Source: Candidatus Woesearchaeota archaeon (lineage in GTDB: Archaea > Nanobdellota > Nanobdellia > Woesearchaeales > WJKR01). From it: a stretch of 61,349 nt of DNA. The position numbers were made by a program, and so were the translations under genes. Positions 40,465-49,138 of this stretch are shown here, one piece after another (within the stretch, counting starts at the first letter, position 1; each line of letters opens with the position of its first letter). The notes under the pieces were generated by a model. The model had not been told where the DNA came from and searched no databases. It saw only the letters and a list, made by a program, of their open reading frames with translations. Where the stretch lies: NCBI GenBank assembly GCA_016927245.1, contig JAFGNA010000012.1, positions 1 to 61,349 of the forward strand, in the 5' to 3' direction.

Positions 40465-41088
40465 ATGCCCGCGTACCGGCTCGTGGCCTTCGACATGGAT
40501 GGCGTCATCTTCGAGCACAGGAACTTCTGGCTCGAGCTCCACAAGGCGCTCGGCACGTACGACGAGGGATTGGCGCTTACCGAGCGGTACCTCAGGACTG
40601 ATTATGAACGACTCGTCAAGGAAGTCCCAGGAAGGCTTTGGAAGGGCAGGGACGCTCAGCCGTATTTCGACCTCGTCCGCTCCCTTCAGTACACTCCGGG
40701 CGCGGCTGAGGCCCTCAAGGAGTTGAGGAGGAGGGGTTTCAAGACCGCCATCATCAGTTCCGGCCCGGAGCACGCTGCCCTTCGCGTCCGGGAGGAGTGC
40801 GGTCTCGACTATCATTACGCGCACGACCTCGTCATCGGCCCTGACGGGCGGTTCACTGGCGAGTACCTCCACGGCGACCCTGACGACAAGACTGCAGAGC
40901 TGCGGGGGTTCGCCGCGCGGGCGGGTTGCGCGCTGCAGGAACTGGTGTTCGTCGGCCATGATTACAATGACGTCGCCGCGCTCCGTGCCGCTGGCCTCGG
41001 CGTCGCGTACCGCCCGGAGGACGATGGTGCCAGGCGGGCCGCGGACAGGGTCATTGATGACCTGAAGGAGCTACTCAGCATCCTCTAG
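40465..41088 (+). CDS. HAD-superfamily phosphatase (SerB-like)
   Basis: A 207-residue HAD phosphatase. Motif I DMDGV has nucleophile Asp10 and acid Asp12, motif II is IISSGPEH near 93, and motif IV GHDYNDVAALRAAG near 170. The cap lies between motifs I and II, as in phosphoserine phosphatases, and the closest general likeness is to SerB-like archaeal proteins, but substrate is not certain. The ATG at 40465 is chosen over the antisense extension to 40243. The last 18 nt overlap the convergent Mre11 gene. Confidence 0.8.
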   Translation: MPAYRLVAFDMDGVIFEHRNFWLELHKALGTYDEGLALTERYLRTDYERLVKEVPGRLWKGRDAQPYFDLVRSLQYTPGAAEALKELRRRGFKTAIISSGPEHAALRVREECGLDYHYAHDLVIGPDGRFTGEYLHGDPDDKTAELRGFAARAGCALQELVFVGHDYNDVAALRAAGLGVAYRPEDDGARRAADRVIDDLKELLSIL

Positions 41089-42291
41089 TCCGAGGACCCT
41101 GCGCGCCTCGCCCACGATGCGGTCCTCATAAGCTGCGTTGGTCTCCCCTTCCGCTTTCTCCGAGCTCATCGATTGCAACAACGACTTCGCGACCCCTACT
41201 TCTCGCTCCCCGAACCTGGAGGAGACCTTGCCCGCGTACTCCTTGAAGATGTCCTCCTCTATCCTGTCCGCGCTTGAAGGCGTGACCTCCTGCGCGTCGC
41301 CGCGCTCTTGCACCAGGCCGGCGGTGTTGCGCATCACGAAGTACGCTCCTTTGTCGTAGCATGAGCGGAACACGCGGCGGAAGTCGATGTCGCCTGTCCC
41401 TCCTTGGGTGAGTGAGCCCTTGACGCGGAGCAGGACGATGGCGTCCTTGACTTCTCTTATCTCTGCGAGCAACCGTTCGGTCACCTGCTCCGGCGTCGAG
41501 TCCTCGGCCACTACCTTGACGGGCACGACGCGCTTCAGGACGAGCGGGACGTCCCGCGGCGTGCGGTCCTCCACGATGACCATGTTTCCGTTGCCGAGCT
41601 TCTCGAGCTCCGAGAACGATGCGGGGAAGACTGGTCCTGGGTAGACGACGTGCTCGTACCCTTCAAGAGAGACTTTTCCGACGACATGCACGTGCCCGCC
41701 CGCGTAGTAGTCGAAGCCTGGCGGCAGCATGCTCATCGGTGAGGAGTCCATCATGGACAGTTCTTTCGGGCGCAGCTCGGTGATGGCGGTGTGGAACAGG
41801 AATATTTTGCGTTTCGCCCCGCTCACTTTTGCCTGTAGGTCTTCCACGTCGAGGTCGTCGTAGTGCTCGCGCTCCAGCATGCCTTTCCTGCCGAGGATGC
41901 CTGCTATCGCGCACCCTGTCTTCTCGTCCTTGGTGACGCGCAGGCGTAGCTTGCCGTCCTCGATGTCGCCTTTGAACACGTCTATCAGCAGCCCGGCTTC
42001 TTCCAGCACGTGGAGCATGCTCTTGCCTGAGGGTGAGAAGTCGTGCGATCCTGGGATGACGTACACTGGTACCGATGCTTCCTTTGCTCGTTGTAGCGTG
42101 CGCACCGCCGCTCGCAAGTGGTCGATCCCGGGCAGCGCGGTGTTGAACAGGTCGCCTGCTATCACGATGAAGTCGACGTTCTCTGCGAGCGCGGCGCTTA
42201 CCGCTTGCTCGAATGCCTGGTCTGGCAGGGAGGCCATCTTTGGGTCGCGCCACACTCCTATGTGGGCGTCGGCGAGGTGGGCGAATCTCAT
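41071..42291 (-). CDS. mre11: Mre11/SbcD-like DNA repair exonuclease
   Basis: A 406-residue metallophosphoesterase of the Mre11/SbcD family, which trims DNA double-strand ends with Rad50. Metal-binding motifs are HLADAHIG (Asp8, His10), IVIAGDLFNT, IPGSHDF, FLFHTAITE and GGHVHV in the usual order. The C-terminal 170 residues are the capping and Rad50-binding region. No Rad50, HerA or NurA gene is adjacent, unlike in most archaea, so the partner must lie elsewhere. Promoter sequence lies in the 100 bp shared with the divergent DUF5320 gene. Confidence 0.88.
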   Translation of the reverse strand: MRFAHLADAHIGVWRDPKMASLPDQAFEQAVSAALAENVDFIVIAGDLFNTALPGIDHLRAAVRTLQRAKEASVPVYVIPGSHDFSPSGKSMLHVLEEAGLLIDVFKGDIEDGKLRLRVTKDEKTGCAIAGILGRKGMLEREHYDDLDVEDLQAKVSGAKRKIFLFHTAITELRPKELSMMDSSPMSMLPPGFDYYAGGHVHVVGKVSLEGYEHVVYPGPVFPASFSELEKLGNGNMVIVEDRTPRDVPLVLKRVVPVKVVAEDSTPEQVTERLLAEIREVKDAIVLLRVKGSLTQGGTGDIDFRRVFRSCYDKGAYFVMRNTAGLVQERGDAQEVTPSSADRIEEDIFKEYAGKVSSRFGEREVGVAKSLLQSMSSEKAEGETNAAYEDRIVGEARRVLGLEDAE

Positions 42292-42359
42292 GGTCGGTGG
42301 GAATCTTCAGGTGTATAAATAGCTTCGCGCAACCACCATTTATGAATATTTATGCAAAA

Positions 42360-42400
42360 ATTTAAATACTGATACTGATTACCTATGCAAAACAGGTGAT
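42360..42400 (+). promoter_or_regulatory. Promoter and Shine-Dalgarno of the DUF5320/DUF134 operon
   Basis: TATA atttaaata at 42360-42368 and Shine-Dalgarno ggtgat at 42395-42400, five bases before the ATG at 42406. Confidence 0.6.
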
Positions 42401-42405
42401 ATGAC

Positions 42406-42549
42406 ATGCCAGGAAGAGACGGCACAGGACCACAAGGAAAAGGACCAAGGACAGGAAGACAACACGGCGCCTGCGCGGAAGCGCAACCACAAGGAAGAGG
42501 ATTCGGCAGAGGAAGAGGAACAACGCTCGGACGAAGACGGAACGAGTAA
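42406..42549 (+). CDS. DUF5320-type small protein
   Basis: A 47-residue Gly-rich protein beginning MPGRDGTGPQGKGPRTGR, the hallmark of DUF5320 proteins, with a Cys at residue 23 and a Gly/Arg-rich tail. Such genes occur with DUF134 regulators and NifX/NifB-like iron-sulfur cofactor proteins; here only DUF134 follows. It is read in a different frame from the longer open frame that runs through into the DUF134 gene, and the good Shine-Dalgarno supports it. Its stop is one base before the DUF134 start. Role unknown, possibly metal handling. Confidence 0.75.
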   Translation: MPGRDGTGPQGKGPRTGRQHGACAEAQPQGRGFGRGRGTTLGRRRNE

Positions 42550-42550
42550 C

Positions 42551-42877
42551 ATGCCCAGGCCACGACGCAAGAGACGCATCCGCGGCGCGCCGAGAAGCGA
42601 CCACTTCAAACCAGCAGGGATACCGCTCCAACAGCTCGAAACCGTCACCCTCACCCTCGAAGAATTCGAAGCCATACGGCTCATAGACCTAGAAGGGCAC
42701 ACCCAAGAGCTAGCAGGAGCCCAGATGCGCACCAGCCAAGCAACCCTCTCACGCACCCTCAACACCGCCAGGAAAAAGATAGCAGACGCCCTCATCAACG
42801 GCAAAGCCATCAGCATCAACGACCACGCCCAACAAACTATAAATAGGACTGACGCCCCCACAACCGCCAAGGGGTGA
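42551..42877 (+). CDS. DUF134 family HTH protein
   Basis: A 108-residue DUF134 protein: MPRPRRKRRIRGAP, then LTLEEFEAIRLIDLEGHTQELAGAQMRTSQATLSRTLNTARKKIADAL spread over 40-90, a sigma-70-region-4-like HTH. Many relatives have Cys residues near the N-terminus that bind metal; those are absent here, since the usual Cys positions are Arg/Gly. Starting at the ATG at 42551 gives the standard length; an upstream frame would add a non-homologous extension that is in fact the DUF5320 gene read out of frame. Likely a regulator of its own small operon. Confidence 0.8.
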   Translation: MPRPRRKRRIRGAPRSDHFKPAGIPLQQLETVTLTLEEFEAIRLIDLEGHTQELAGAQMRTSQATLSRTLNTARKKIADALINGKAISINDHAQQTINRTDAPTTAKG

Positions 42878-42883
42878 TACCAC

Positions 42884-43039
42884 ATGCGGATAGCAGTCGA
42901 ACCAGGAGGGGAAACGCTCAAGATATCCTTCACCGGAGCGGCGAACATGGAACAATCCATAACGCTCACGAAAGACGACGCGCAACAACTCAGAGAACTC
43001 CTCAACCTCGACGAGGCAGGATTCTTCGAGACCGACTGA
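42884..43039 (+). CDS. Small conserved-looking protein after DUF134
   Basis: A 51-residue acidic protein (starting MRIAVEPGGETLKISF, ending LDEAGFFETD) with beta-strand-like N-terminal part and a helix with QQLRELLNLDEAG. A strong Shine-Dalgarno ggggtgat overlaps the stop region of DUF134, six bases before the ATG, so it belongs to the same operon. The family is unknown. Confidence 0.6.
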   Translation: MRIAVEPGGETLKISFTGAANMEQSITLTKDDAQQLRELLNLDEAGFFETD

Positions 43040-43093
43040 GCCACTAGCCAACCCTCCCCAAAGCTTAAGAATGGCCCTCGCCCCCCGCGACCC

Positions 43094-45259
43094 ATGGCCT
43101 TCTCCTTCAACAAGGACGGCAGCCTCGCCGCATCGCCCAAGCGGCACAGAGACCACCTCCCCCTCCTCCTCGCCCTCGAAGAAATCCCGTTCGGCATGGG
43201 AAAGAAACTCCTCATCGACCACCTCCGCGGCAAGCAAAACGCCCGGACCACGAAGCTCAGGCTCGACCGGTACACGACCAACGGCGAGCTAGGAGGCTAC
43301 CAAGACGAAGAAGTGCAAAAGCTCATCACACACCTCGAACAACGACAACTCATCACCATCAAGCGAGAAAAAGGCATCTACCCCGTCTACGCGCTCACCC
43401 CGAAAGGACAAGAAGAACTCCTCAACCCCGAAATCGAACTCCGCATCAACGACCTCGACCAAGCGACGGAGAAGCAACTCGCCATCAAGAACCCGTTCCC
43501 CCCGCCGCCAACGCCCACACCGCAAGAACGACAACTCATCACCGCCCTCGAAGACCTCTTCCCCGACTTCAACGAGCAGCAACGACTAGCGGTCGTCGCC
43601 ACAGGCAACCACGTCCTCTGCGTCGCCGGCGCGGGCAGCGGCAAGACATCGGTCCTGACCAAGCGCATAGCATTCCTCACCACGTACCGCTCCGTCGACC
43701 CGGAACGCATACTCGCCATCACGTTCACCAGGAAAGCGAGGAAGGAGATGCAAGAACGACTAGCAGCACAACGCCCGCACCACCCCGTCAGGATAGAGAC
43801 CTTCAACAGCTTCTCAGAGAAGACGCTGCAACGGCACGGCAACAAGCTCTACGGCAAGGAAGTCACCATGGCATCGTTCAAGGAACAACTACAACTCCTC
43901 ATCGACGTCCTCAAAAGACACGGCCACACGCAAGACACCATCATCGACGCCTACTTCACCACCAGGCAACGAAACGGGAAGGACAAGAAAACCCTGTTCT
44001 TCAGCTTCGCCTACGACTTCAACACCCTGATCGACAAGATCCGCATCACCCAGAAAGACACCACCACCCTGAAGAAAGCCATCAGGAGCAGCCAAGAACA
44101 CGCAGCGCTCGCCAACAAGCTCCTCGCCATGGCCGACGACTACCTCAAAGCCATGCGACAGCGAGGCATACGAGACTACACCGACCAACTCCTCGACACC
44201 ATAGAACTCTTCAAGAAACACCCCGACACCATCCCGCGCTACGACCACGTCCTCGTCGACGAATACCAGGACGTCAACGACCAGCAGATAGCGCTGCTCG
44301 ACCTCCTCGCACCCGAAAACCTCTTCGCCGTCGGCGACCCGCGACAAAGCATCTACGGCTGGCGAGGAAGCCGCGTCAACCACATCCTCTGCTTCCCCGA
44401 ACGACACCAAGAATCCCAAGTCATACAGCTCACCACGAACTACCGATCAGCACGGGAGATCGTCGGCGCATGCAACGATACCATCAGGCAGACCGGCTAC
44501 GAAGACCTCCGAGCAGCCACCGACGAGAAAGGGATCATCACGGTCAAGCACCACCCCACAGAAGACGAGCAGGCGAGCGCTATCATCAAAGCCATCAAGG
44601 AGCACGAAGGCGACCGGCACGAAGTGTTCGTCCTGAGCAGGACGAACAAAGGACTCGAGAAGCTGCAAGACTACTGCCGCGCGCATGGCATCGACTACCT
44701 CCTCCGCACCGACGAGCTCAAACGCCCCGGCGTCGAGCCGAAGAAAGACCAGGTCACCCTCGCAACGGTGCACGCCATCAAAGGGCTGGAAGCGGCGCAC
44801 GTCCACCTCATCAACGCGAACGCCACGAACTTCCCCTGCAAAGCATCAGACCACCCCGTCATGGACCTGTTCCGCCTCCAAGAAGACTACGACAGCTACG
44901 CCGAGGAGCTACGAGTCCTATACGTGGCGCTTTCAAGGGCCAAGAAGAGCCTGCACATCAACTACACCGGGGCTCCCTCGCCATTCCTCCCTGAAAGGCT
45001 CATCAAGCCGCCAAGGCAGCGACGACTCCCCAAACCACAGGACGCCGCCGCGGCCATGATGCGACTCAGGCAATGGCGCTACCAGCAAGCGAAAGAACGA
45101 GGAGTTCCGGCATACGTCATCTGCACCGACGCCACGCTCGAAGCGATCATACAGGAACGACCGGCCACCGAGGAAGAACTCTACGCCATCCCCGGGCTCG
45201 GCCCCTCACGAGTACAAGACTTCGGCACCGACCTGCTCGCCCTCATCGCCAAGCTCTGA
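43094..45259 (+). CDS. UvrD/Rep-type helicase with RQC and HRDC domains
   Basis: A 721-residue SF1A DNA helicase. Residues 22-112 form an RQC-like winged helix (LLIDHLRG, ELGGYQDEEVQKLITHLEQRQLI, YPVYALTPKGQEEL). The UvrD core starts near 145 with Walker A GAGSGKTS at 179-186, then ITFTRKARKEM, DEYQDVNDQQI (motif II), GDPRQSIYGWRG, TTNYRSAREI and VHAIKGLEAAHV. The last 70 residues form an HRDC-like domain. RQC and HRDC normally flank the SF2 helicase RecQ, so this looks like an SF1 helicase dressed with RecQ accessory domains and may replace RecQ/Hel308 functions. No operon partner. Confidence 0.88.
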   Translation: MAFSFNKDGSLAASPKRHRDHLPLLLALEEIPFGMGKKLLIDHLRGKQNARTTKLRLDRYTTNGELGGYQDEEVQKLITHLEQRQLITIKREKGIYPVYALTPKGQEELLNPEIELRINDLDQATEKQLAIKNPFPPPPTPTPQERQLITALEDLFPDFNEQQRLAVVATGNHVLCVAGAGSGKTSVLTKRIAFLTTYRSVDPERILAITFTRKARKEMQERLAAQRPHHPVRIETFNSFSEKTLQRHGNKLYGKEVTMASFKEQLQLLIDVLKRHGHTQDTIIDAYFTTRQRNGKDKKTLFFSFAYDFNTLIDKIRITQKDTTTLKKAIRSSQEHAALANKLLAMADDYLKAMRQRGIRDYTDQLLDTIELFKKHPDTIPRYDHVLVDEYQDVNDQQIALLDLLAPENLFAVGDPRQSIYGWRGSRVNHILCFPERHQESQVIQLTTNYRSAREIVGACNDTIRQTGYEDLRAATDEKGIITVKHHPTEDEQASAIIKAIKEHEGDRHEVFVLSRTNKGLEKLQDYCRAHGIDYLLRTDELKRPGVEPKKDQVTLATVHAIKGLEAAHVHLINANATNFPCKASDHPVMDLFRLQEDYDSYAEELRVLYVALSRAKKSLHINYTGAPSPFLPERLIKPPRQRRLPKPQDAAAAMMRLRQWRYQQAKERGVPAYVICTDATLEAIIQERPATEEELYAIPGLGPSRVQDFGTDLLALIAKL

Positions 45260-45337
45260 CCACGACCAGAAAAAGGAAAAAGCTTTTATAGAGATGCCGC
45301 CAAGAACTCCTACAACGAACCACGAACGAGAACCACC

Positions 45338-46636
45338 ATGGGTAACCACCAAGCGCAATCAAGCATCGGCGTGCTCATCCTCTTCATCTCAGCGCTCTTC
45401 GTCGCAGCCATAGGAGCAGGCGTCTTCATACAGACCAACAACGAGTTCCAGGCAAAGACGACGACCACCGGCGACCAGGCGAGGAAGGACGTCTCCTCCG
45501 CCTTCTTCACCATGGACATCTCCGCGTCGGACGGAGAAGACGGCGACGTGGAGTACTTCAAGCACATCATCAAGATACCGCCAGGGACTGAAGCCATCGA
45601 CCTCAACTACGTCACCCTGCTGTTCAGCACTCAGAACGACACGGCAACCCTGACCTACCATGGCGAGGGCAGCACGACCGACCTCGGCAGCGACGGCTAC
45701 AACACCTGGACGACGCAAGAAGCAGGAGAGCTCGGCGACTACTACGACCAGCTAGACCAAGCATCACCAATCCTCGACGGCGACCCACCAGTCGCCCTCG
45801 ACATCGACCTGGACTACGACGACGTCGCGGACACGGTCGTGGTGTGCGACAGCGGCTTCAGCCACTGCCCATCAGCCTATGACGGCGACTACCTCCAGTT
45901 CAGCCTCTCCACAGCAGGCATCATCTACGTCCGCTTCATCGACATCAACGGCCAACCAATGGACATCAGCGTGAAGAACGGCCAGCGATTCGGCAACTAC
46001 CTCACCCCTATCGACGACTACGGCTACGTCACCATCACGGGCAACGAGAACGACGCGCCCATCGCCAACACCATCCTCGGAGAGAGCATCCATATCTACC
46101 ACCAACCGCTACTGCTGGACGAAGACCTCGACGACGACGGCAGCGACGACAGCCTCGTCATCAACGACACCCACGTCATCCTCCACTACAGCAGCAAAGG
46201 CGACATCTCCTCGCAGCTGAACAACACCGCAGGCGTCGCGTACAGCATCGGACAAGACCTCTCCACGGGAGGACAAGCGATCCAAGCAACGATCGAGCTG
46301 CAGGACAACGACTCCTCAATCGTGTTCGGCGAGATCGACATCGACGGCACCACCACGCGCGCCTCCTACATCGACGCTGACGTCACGTTCACGATCGTGC
46401 CAGGACAACTAAACAAAGGGTACTACGCCATCAGCTACGTCCAGCGATCGCCCGACTACCAAGAAGGCGTAATCAGCGACGGCGACGTCGTCAGGCTCTA
46501 CTATGAGGCGCCCAGAAGCATAGGAGAAGACGAGGAGATCAACATCATGCTCGTCCCGCGCAACGGCGTCCCCACCCACCACCAGTTCTTCATGCCCAAC
46601 ATCATCAAGAGCGAGAACGTGCACGTCTACCCGTGA
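45338..46636 (+). CDS. Archaellin/type IV pilin-like protein
   Basis: A 432-residue protein with a class III-type signal: short polar start (MGNHQAQSS), then IGVLILFISALFVAAIGAGVFIQT, the archaellin helix, and the continuation KTTTTGDQARKDVSSAF. This fits cleavage by the prepilin peptidase and packing into a filament. The body is long and acidic with several N-x-S/T sites (DIDIDGT, NDDGSDDS-like), so it is probably glycosylated. Archaellins are usually about 200-250 residues; this one has an extended outer domain. A TATA-like cttttatag at 45283-45291 precedes it. No fla accessory genes adjoin it; the motor pair at 19073-23642 could assemble it. Confidence 0.78.
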   Translation: MGNHQAQSSIGVLILFISALFVAAIGAGVFIQTNNEFQAKTTTTGDQARKDVSSAFFTMDISASDGEDGDVEYFKHIIKIPPGTEAIDLNYVTLLFSTQNDTATLTYHGEGSTTDLGSDGYNTWTTQEAGELGDYYDQLDQASPILDGDPPVALDIDLDYDDVADTVVVCDSGFSHCPSAYDGDYLQFSLSTAGIIYVRFIDINGQPMDISVKNGQRFGNYLTPIDDYGYVTITGNENDAPIANTILGESIHIYHQPLLLDEDLDDDGSDDSLVINDTHVILHYSSKGDISSQLNNTAGVAYSIGQDLSTGGQAIQATIELQDNDSSIVFGEIDIDGTTTRASYIDADVTFTIVPGQLNKGYYAISYVQRSPDYQEGVISDGDVVRLYYEAPRSIGEDEEINIMLVPRNGVPTHHQFFMPNIIKSENVHVYP

Positions 46637-46647
46637 ACGACACCTGA

Positions 46648-48963
46648 TTATTTCTGCAAGAACGCCCTGCGCACGCGAGAAGCGCTCAGGAAGAGCAACG
46701 ACGCTACCACGGCGACGAGCCCTAGCAACAAGCCCTCATACGCGCTCCCCACGCCGCCAATGACGATGAACTCCTCCTCCTGGGACGTGGCGATATCGCA
46801 GCCAGCGACCGGCAACGAGGCGTCCAACCGCAACACATACCTGCCAGGCGCCAATCGATCAACTCTTGCCTCGTAGGAGCCATCGGCGCGCACCCGCTCC
46901 TCGACATCCGCCACGACCACGCCCTTCGCGTCCAGGAGCGTCACGTCAAGGTCAGCGGCGGGGACGCACGCCTCCCCTGAGACCACTGGCACATGCACGC
47001 CCGTCCTCGCGCCCACGACACGCGCGCGCACGGACAAGCTATCAGACAACAAGAAACGACGGCTCCCCATCTCGCTGATGATACGGATGCTGTCATTCCC
47101 GGACCGCTCCCCGCCGAACATCTCAGTCACCAACAGCGCGAGGTCATCACTGCTCGGCGCGTACGCATAAGCGCCGCACCCATGCACCTCCCATGAACGA
47201 CTGGCGACGTCCCTGAACAACGCCTCGTTCCTCCCATCACGCAGCAACTCAGTCCCATAGCCGATGACGAACACGCACGACCCGCCACTCACCAACCGGT
47301 CAGCCTCATCGATGATCCCCTGACGCCCCTCAGCGTCGTGCGGCATGCCATCAGTGAAGATGACCGTGACATCCCTGCCAGAGTCCCCTGAACCGAACAG
47401 GAGCCGCGCCTTCTTCAACGCAGGGATAAGCCTCGTCGTGCCCTGCGGCACGACCCCCCGCAAAGACTCTTCGAAGGACTCCTCATCCCTCGTCAACGGC
47501 TGCACCAATGACGCCTCGTCAGCGAACGTGATGAGCGCCCGCTCATCGCTCTCCGCAAGCAAGCGGTTCAGCCTCGAGACCGCGCGAGACACCTCGCCCT
47601 GGTACGGCCGCATACTCTCAGAGGAGTCCATGAGGACTGCCACCCTGCCAGGCCGCTCGCTCCTCGGGAACGAGGTCTCCCAACGAGTCGCAAGGTCGAA
47701 ATCCCCCAACTGCTCGAGAACGGCGTCGCAGGTCACCGCCGCGCACGTCCCCGAGTCGTTCAGCACCGTCACCACCCCCAACGATGACTCCCCCGTGAAC
47801 AGGCAGTTCCCCTCATGGTTGGACTGGAGTGACGCCTCCGCCCGCAAGCCGTACGTGCCTGGGCTGAGCGAACCGAGCGGGAGGCGATACTGGTAATCTG
47901 AAGAGACTAACGAGAAGTTCCTCTCCTCGCCGTCCTCCCCGGCCGCGATGATGGTCACCTCGAGCTGCGGCACGCACAACGAGTCCTCCTGCCGGCTCCC
48001 CGTCAACATGAGGCCTTGCATGCTAATCAGCACCCCGATGGCTTCCTGCTCCTGCTCCATGAAAGAGGTCCCCTCGAACGCCGGTTCGATAGTGATGACT
48101 TCCATGTTGGCGATCTCCTGCCACGCCTCATAGAACGCGTCAGCGATGCTCTGAGTATCTGTGAACGAACGGTACCAGCGGTTAGCCGACGAGCCCCCGG
48201 TCCCGTTCCCAGCCATCTCTCGCAAGATGTTCGTCTCTCCGTTGTCCTCGATGCCGAAGCTGATGGTGAAGACGGCGATGCCCTCGTCCCAGAGCGACCT
48301 CGCCTTGGCGACAATCGCTTCGTGGTTGTCAGAAGGGATGCCGTCGCTCAAGAAGATGATGCCTTTCTTCGCCTCTCGGGTCTGCTGCCGGAACACCTGC
48401 TCAGCCTCGGTCAGCGCGGGGAGATAGTTGGTGCCGCCGCTCACCGTGATGGACATGATGCCTTCAGTGAGGCTCATCTTGTCATCGGAGAAATCTTGCA
48501 CGACGGTCGCGTCATCGCTGAACGAGACGATGCCGATGCGGTCGCCCTCGTCCACGACGCTGATTAATCGCTGCGCGGACTCCTTCGCCGCGAGGAGCTT
48601 CTCGCCTTGCATGCTGTTCGAGGTGTCCATCACGAGGATGACGTCCGTGCCGAGCCCAGCGCCGCGCAGCGGGTCACCGGCCAGTTGCACGTCGTCGTTG
48701 CGCGCGCGCACGCGCTCGACGATAGCAGCGCAACTCGGCTCATCACAAGCCTCTTCATCCACTTCTCGCTCTGCCACGCTGCAGTTGAACCGGAACCCGA
48801 CGCATCTCGTACCGTACCAGAAATCGTTCCCGAAGCACGCGCATCGCGTGACGCCCTCATCTGTCTCGACGTGGATGGGCTTCGGGTAAATGATGAACAG
48901 GAGGGCGATGGCGGAGGTAGCGAGCACCACGAGCCATACCAGTCCTTGCTTGCTGATAGCCAT
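46648..48963 (-). CDS. Double von Willebrand A domain surface protein
   Basis: A 771-residue protein. Residues 8-28 are a membrane anchor or signal, followed by a Cys-rich stretch (40-80). The first vWA domain (about 106-290) has a MIDAS site DTSNS at Asp113, and a second (about 435-620) has DSSES; each is followed by a beta domain with Ig-like character. A last membrane segment near the C-terminus (LLLGLVAVVASLLFLSA) ends in a basic tail, so it is anchored in the membrane with most of the protein outside. vWA domains mediate metal-dependent adhesion. It is the last gene of a three-gene operon with the 52-residue protein. Confidence 0.8.
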   Translation of the reverse strand: MAISKQGLVWLVVLATSAIALLFIIYPKPIHVETDEGVTRCACFGNDFWYGTRCVGFRFNCSVAEREVDEEACDEPSCAAIVERVRARNDDVQLAGDPLRGAGLGTDVILVMDTSNSMQGEKLLAAKESAQRLISVVDEGDRIGIVSFSDDATVVQDFSDDKMSLTEGIMSITVSGGTNYLPALTEAEQVFRQQTREAKKGIIFLSDGIPSDNHEAIVAKARSLWDEGIAVFTISFGIEDNGETNILREMAGNGTGGSSANRWYRSFTDTQSIADAFYEAWQEIANMEVITIEPAFEGTSFMEQEQEAIGVLISMQGLMLTGSRQEDSLCVPQLEVTIIAAGEDGEERNFSLVSSDYQYRLPLGSLSPGTYGLRAEASLQSNHEGNCLFTGESSLGVVTVLNDSGTCAAVTCDAVLEQLGDFDLATRWETSFPRSERPGRVAVLMDSSESMRPYQGEVSRAVSRLNRLLAESDERALITFADEASLVQPLTRDEESFEESLRGVVPQGTTRLIPALKKARLLFGSGDSGRDVTVIFTDGMPHDAEGRQGIIDEADRLVSGGSCVFVIGYGTELLRDGRNEALFRDVASRSWEVHGCGAYAYAPSSDDLALLVTEMFGGERSGNDSIRIISEMGSRRFLLSDSLSVRARVVGARTGVHVPVVSGEACVPAADLDVTLLDAKGVVVADVEERVRADGSYEARVDRLAPGRYVLRLDASLPVAGCDIATSQEEEFIVIGGVGSAYEGLLLGLVAVVASLLFLSASRVRRAFLQK

Positions 48964-48979
48964 GCCGCGTCCTCACCTT

Positions 48980-49138
48980 TCATCGCCGCAGCCGCTCGAA
49001 CTCCTCTTTGAGGTGCCCGAGCAGTCGTCTGAGGAACGCTACGTCCTCCCGCAGGCGCCTGACATCGTCCCTGAGCGCCGCTACCTCGTCCTGCTCCTTC
49101 ATGGGGTGGCTTGGCGGTCTCGGTCGCTCGACGGTCAT
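48980..49138 (-). CDS. Small coiled-coil protein coupled to the vWA gene
   Basis: A 52-residue charged protein with a heptad pattern (ALRDDVRRLREDVAFLRRLL, HLKEEFERLRR). It starts in an ATGA overlap with the upstream membrane protein and ends 16 bp before the vWA gene, whose Shine-Dalgarno aaaggtga overlaps this gene's stop. A longer frame in this phase runs through the upstream gene but has no meaning. Probably a small cytosolic partner of the coiled-coil tail of the upstream protein. Confidence 0.7.
   Translation of the reverse strand: MTVERPRPPSHPMKEQDEVAALRDDVRRLREDVAFLRRLLGHLKEEFERLRR

Noticed and set aside
42401-42550. N-terminal extension of the DUF134 protein (MTCQEE...)
   Set aside because: The same DNA in another frame codes for a DUF5320 protein with a Shine-Dalgarno; the extension has no likeness to the family.
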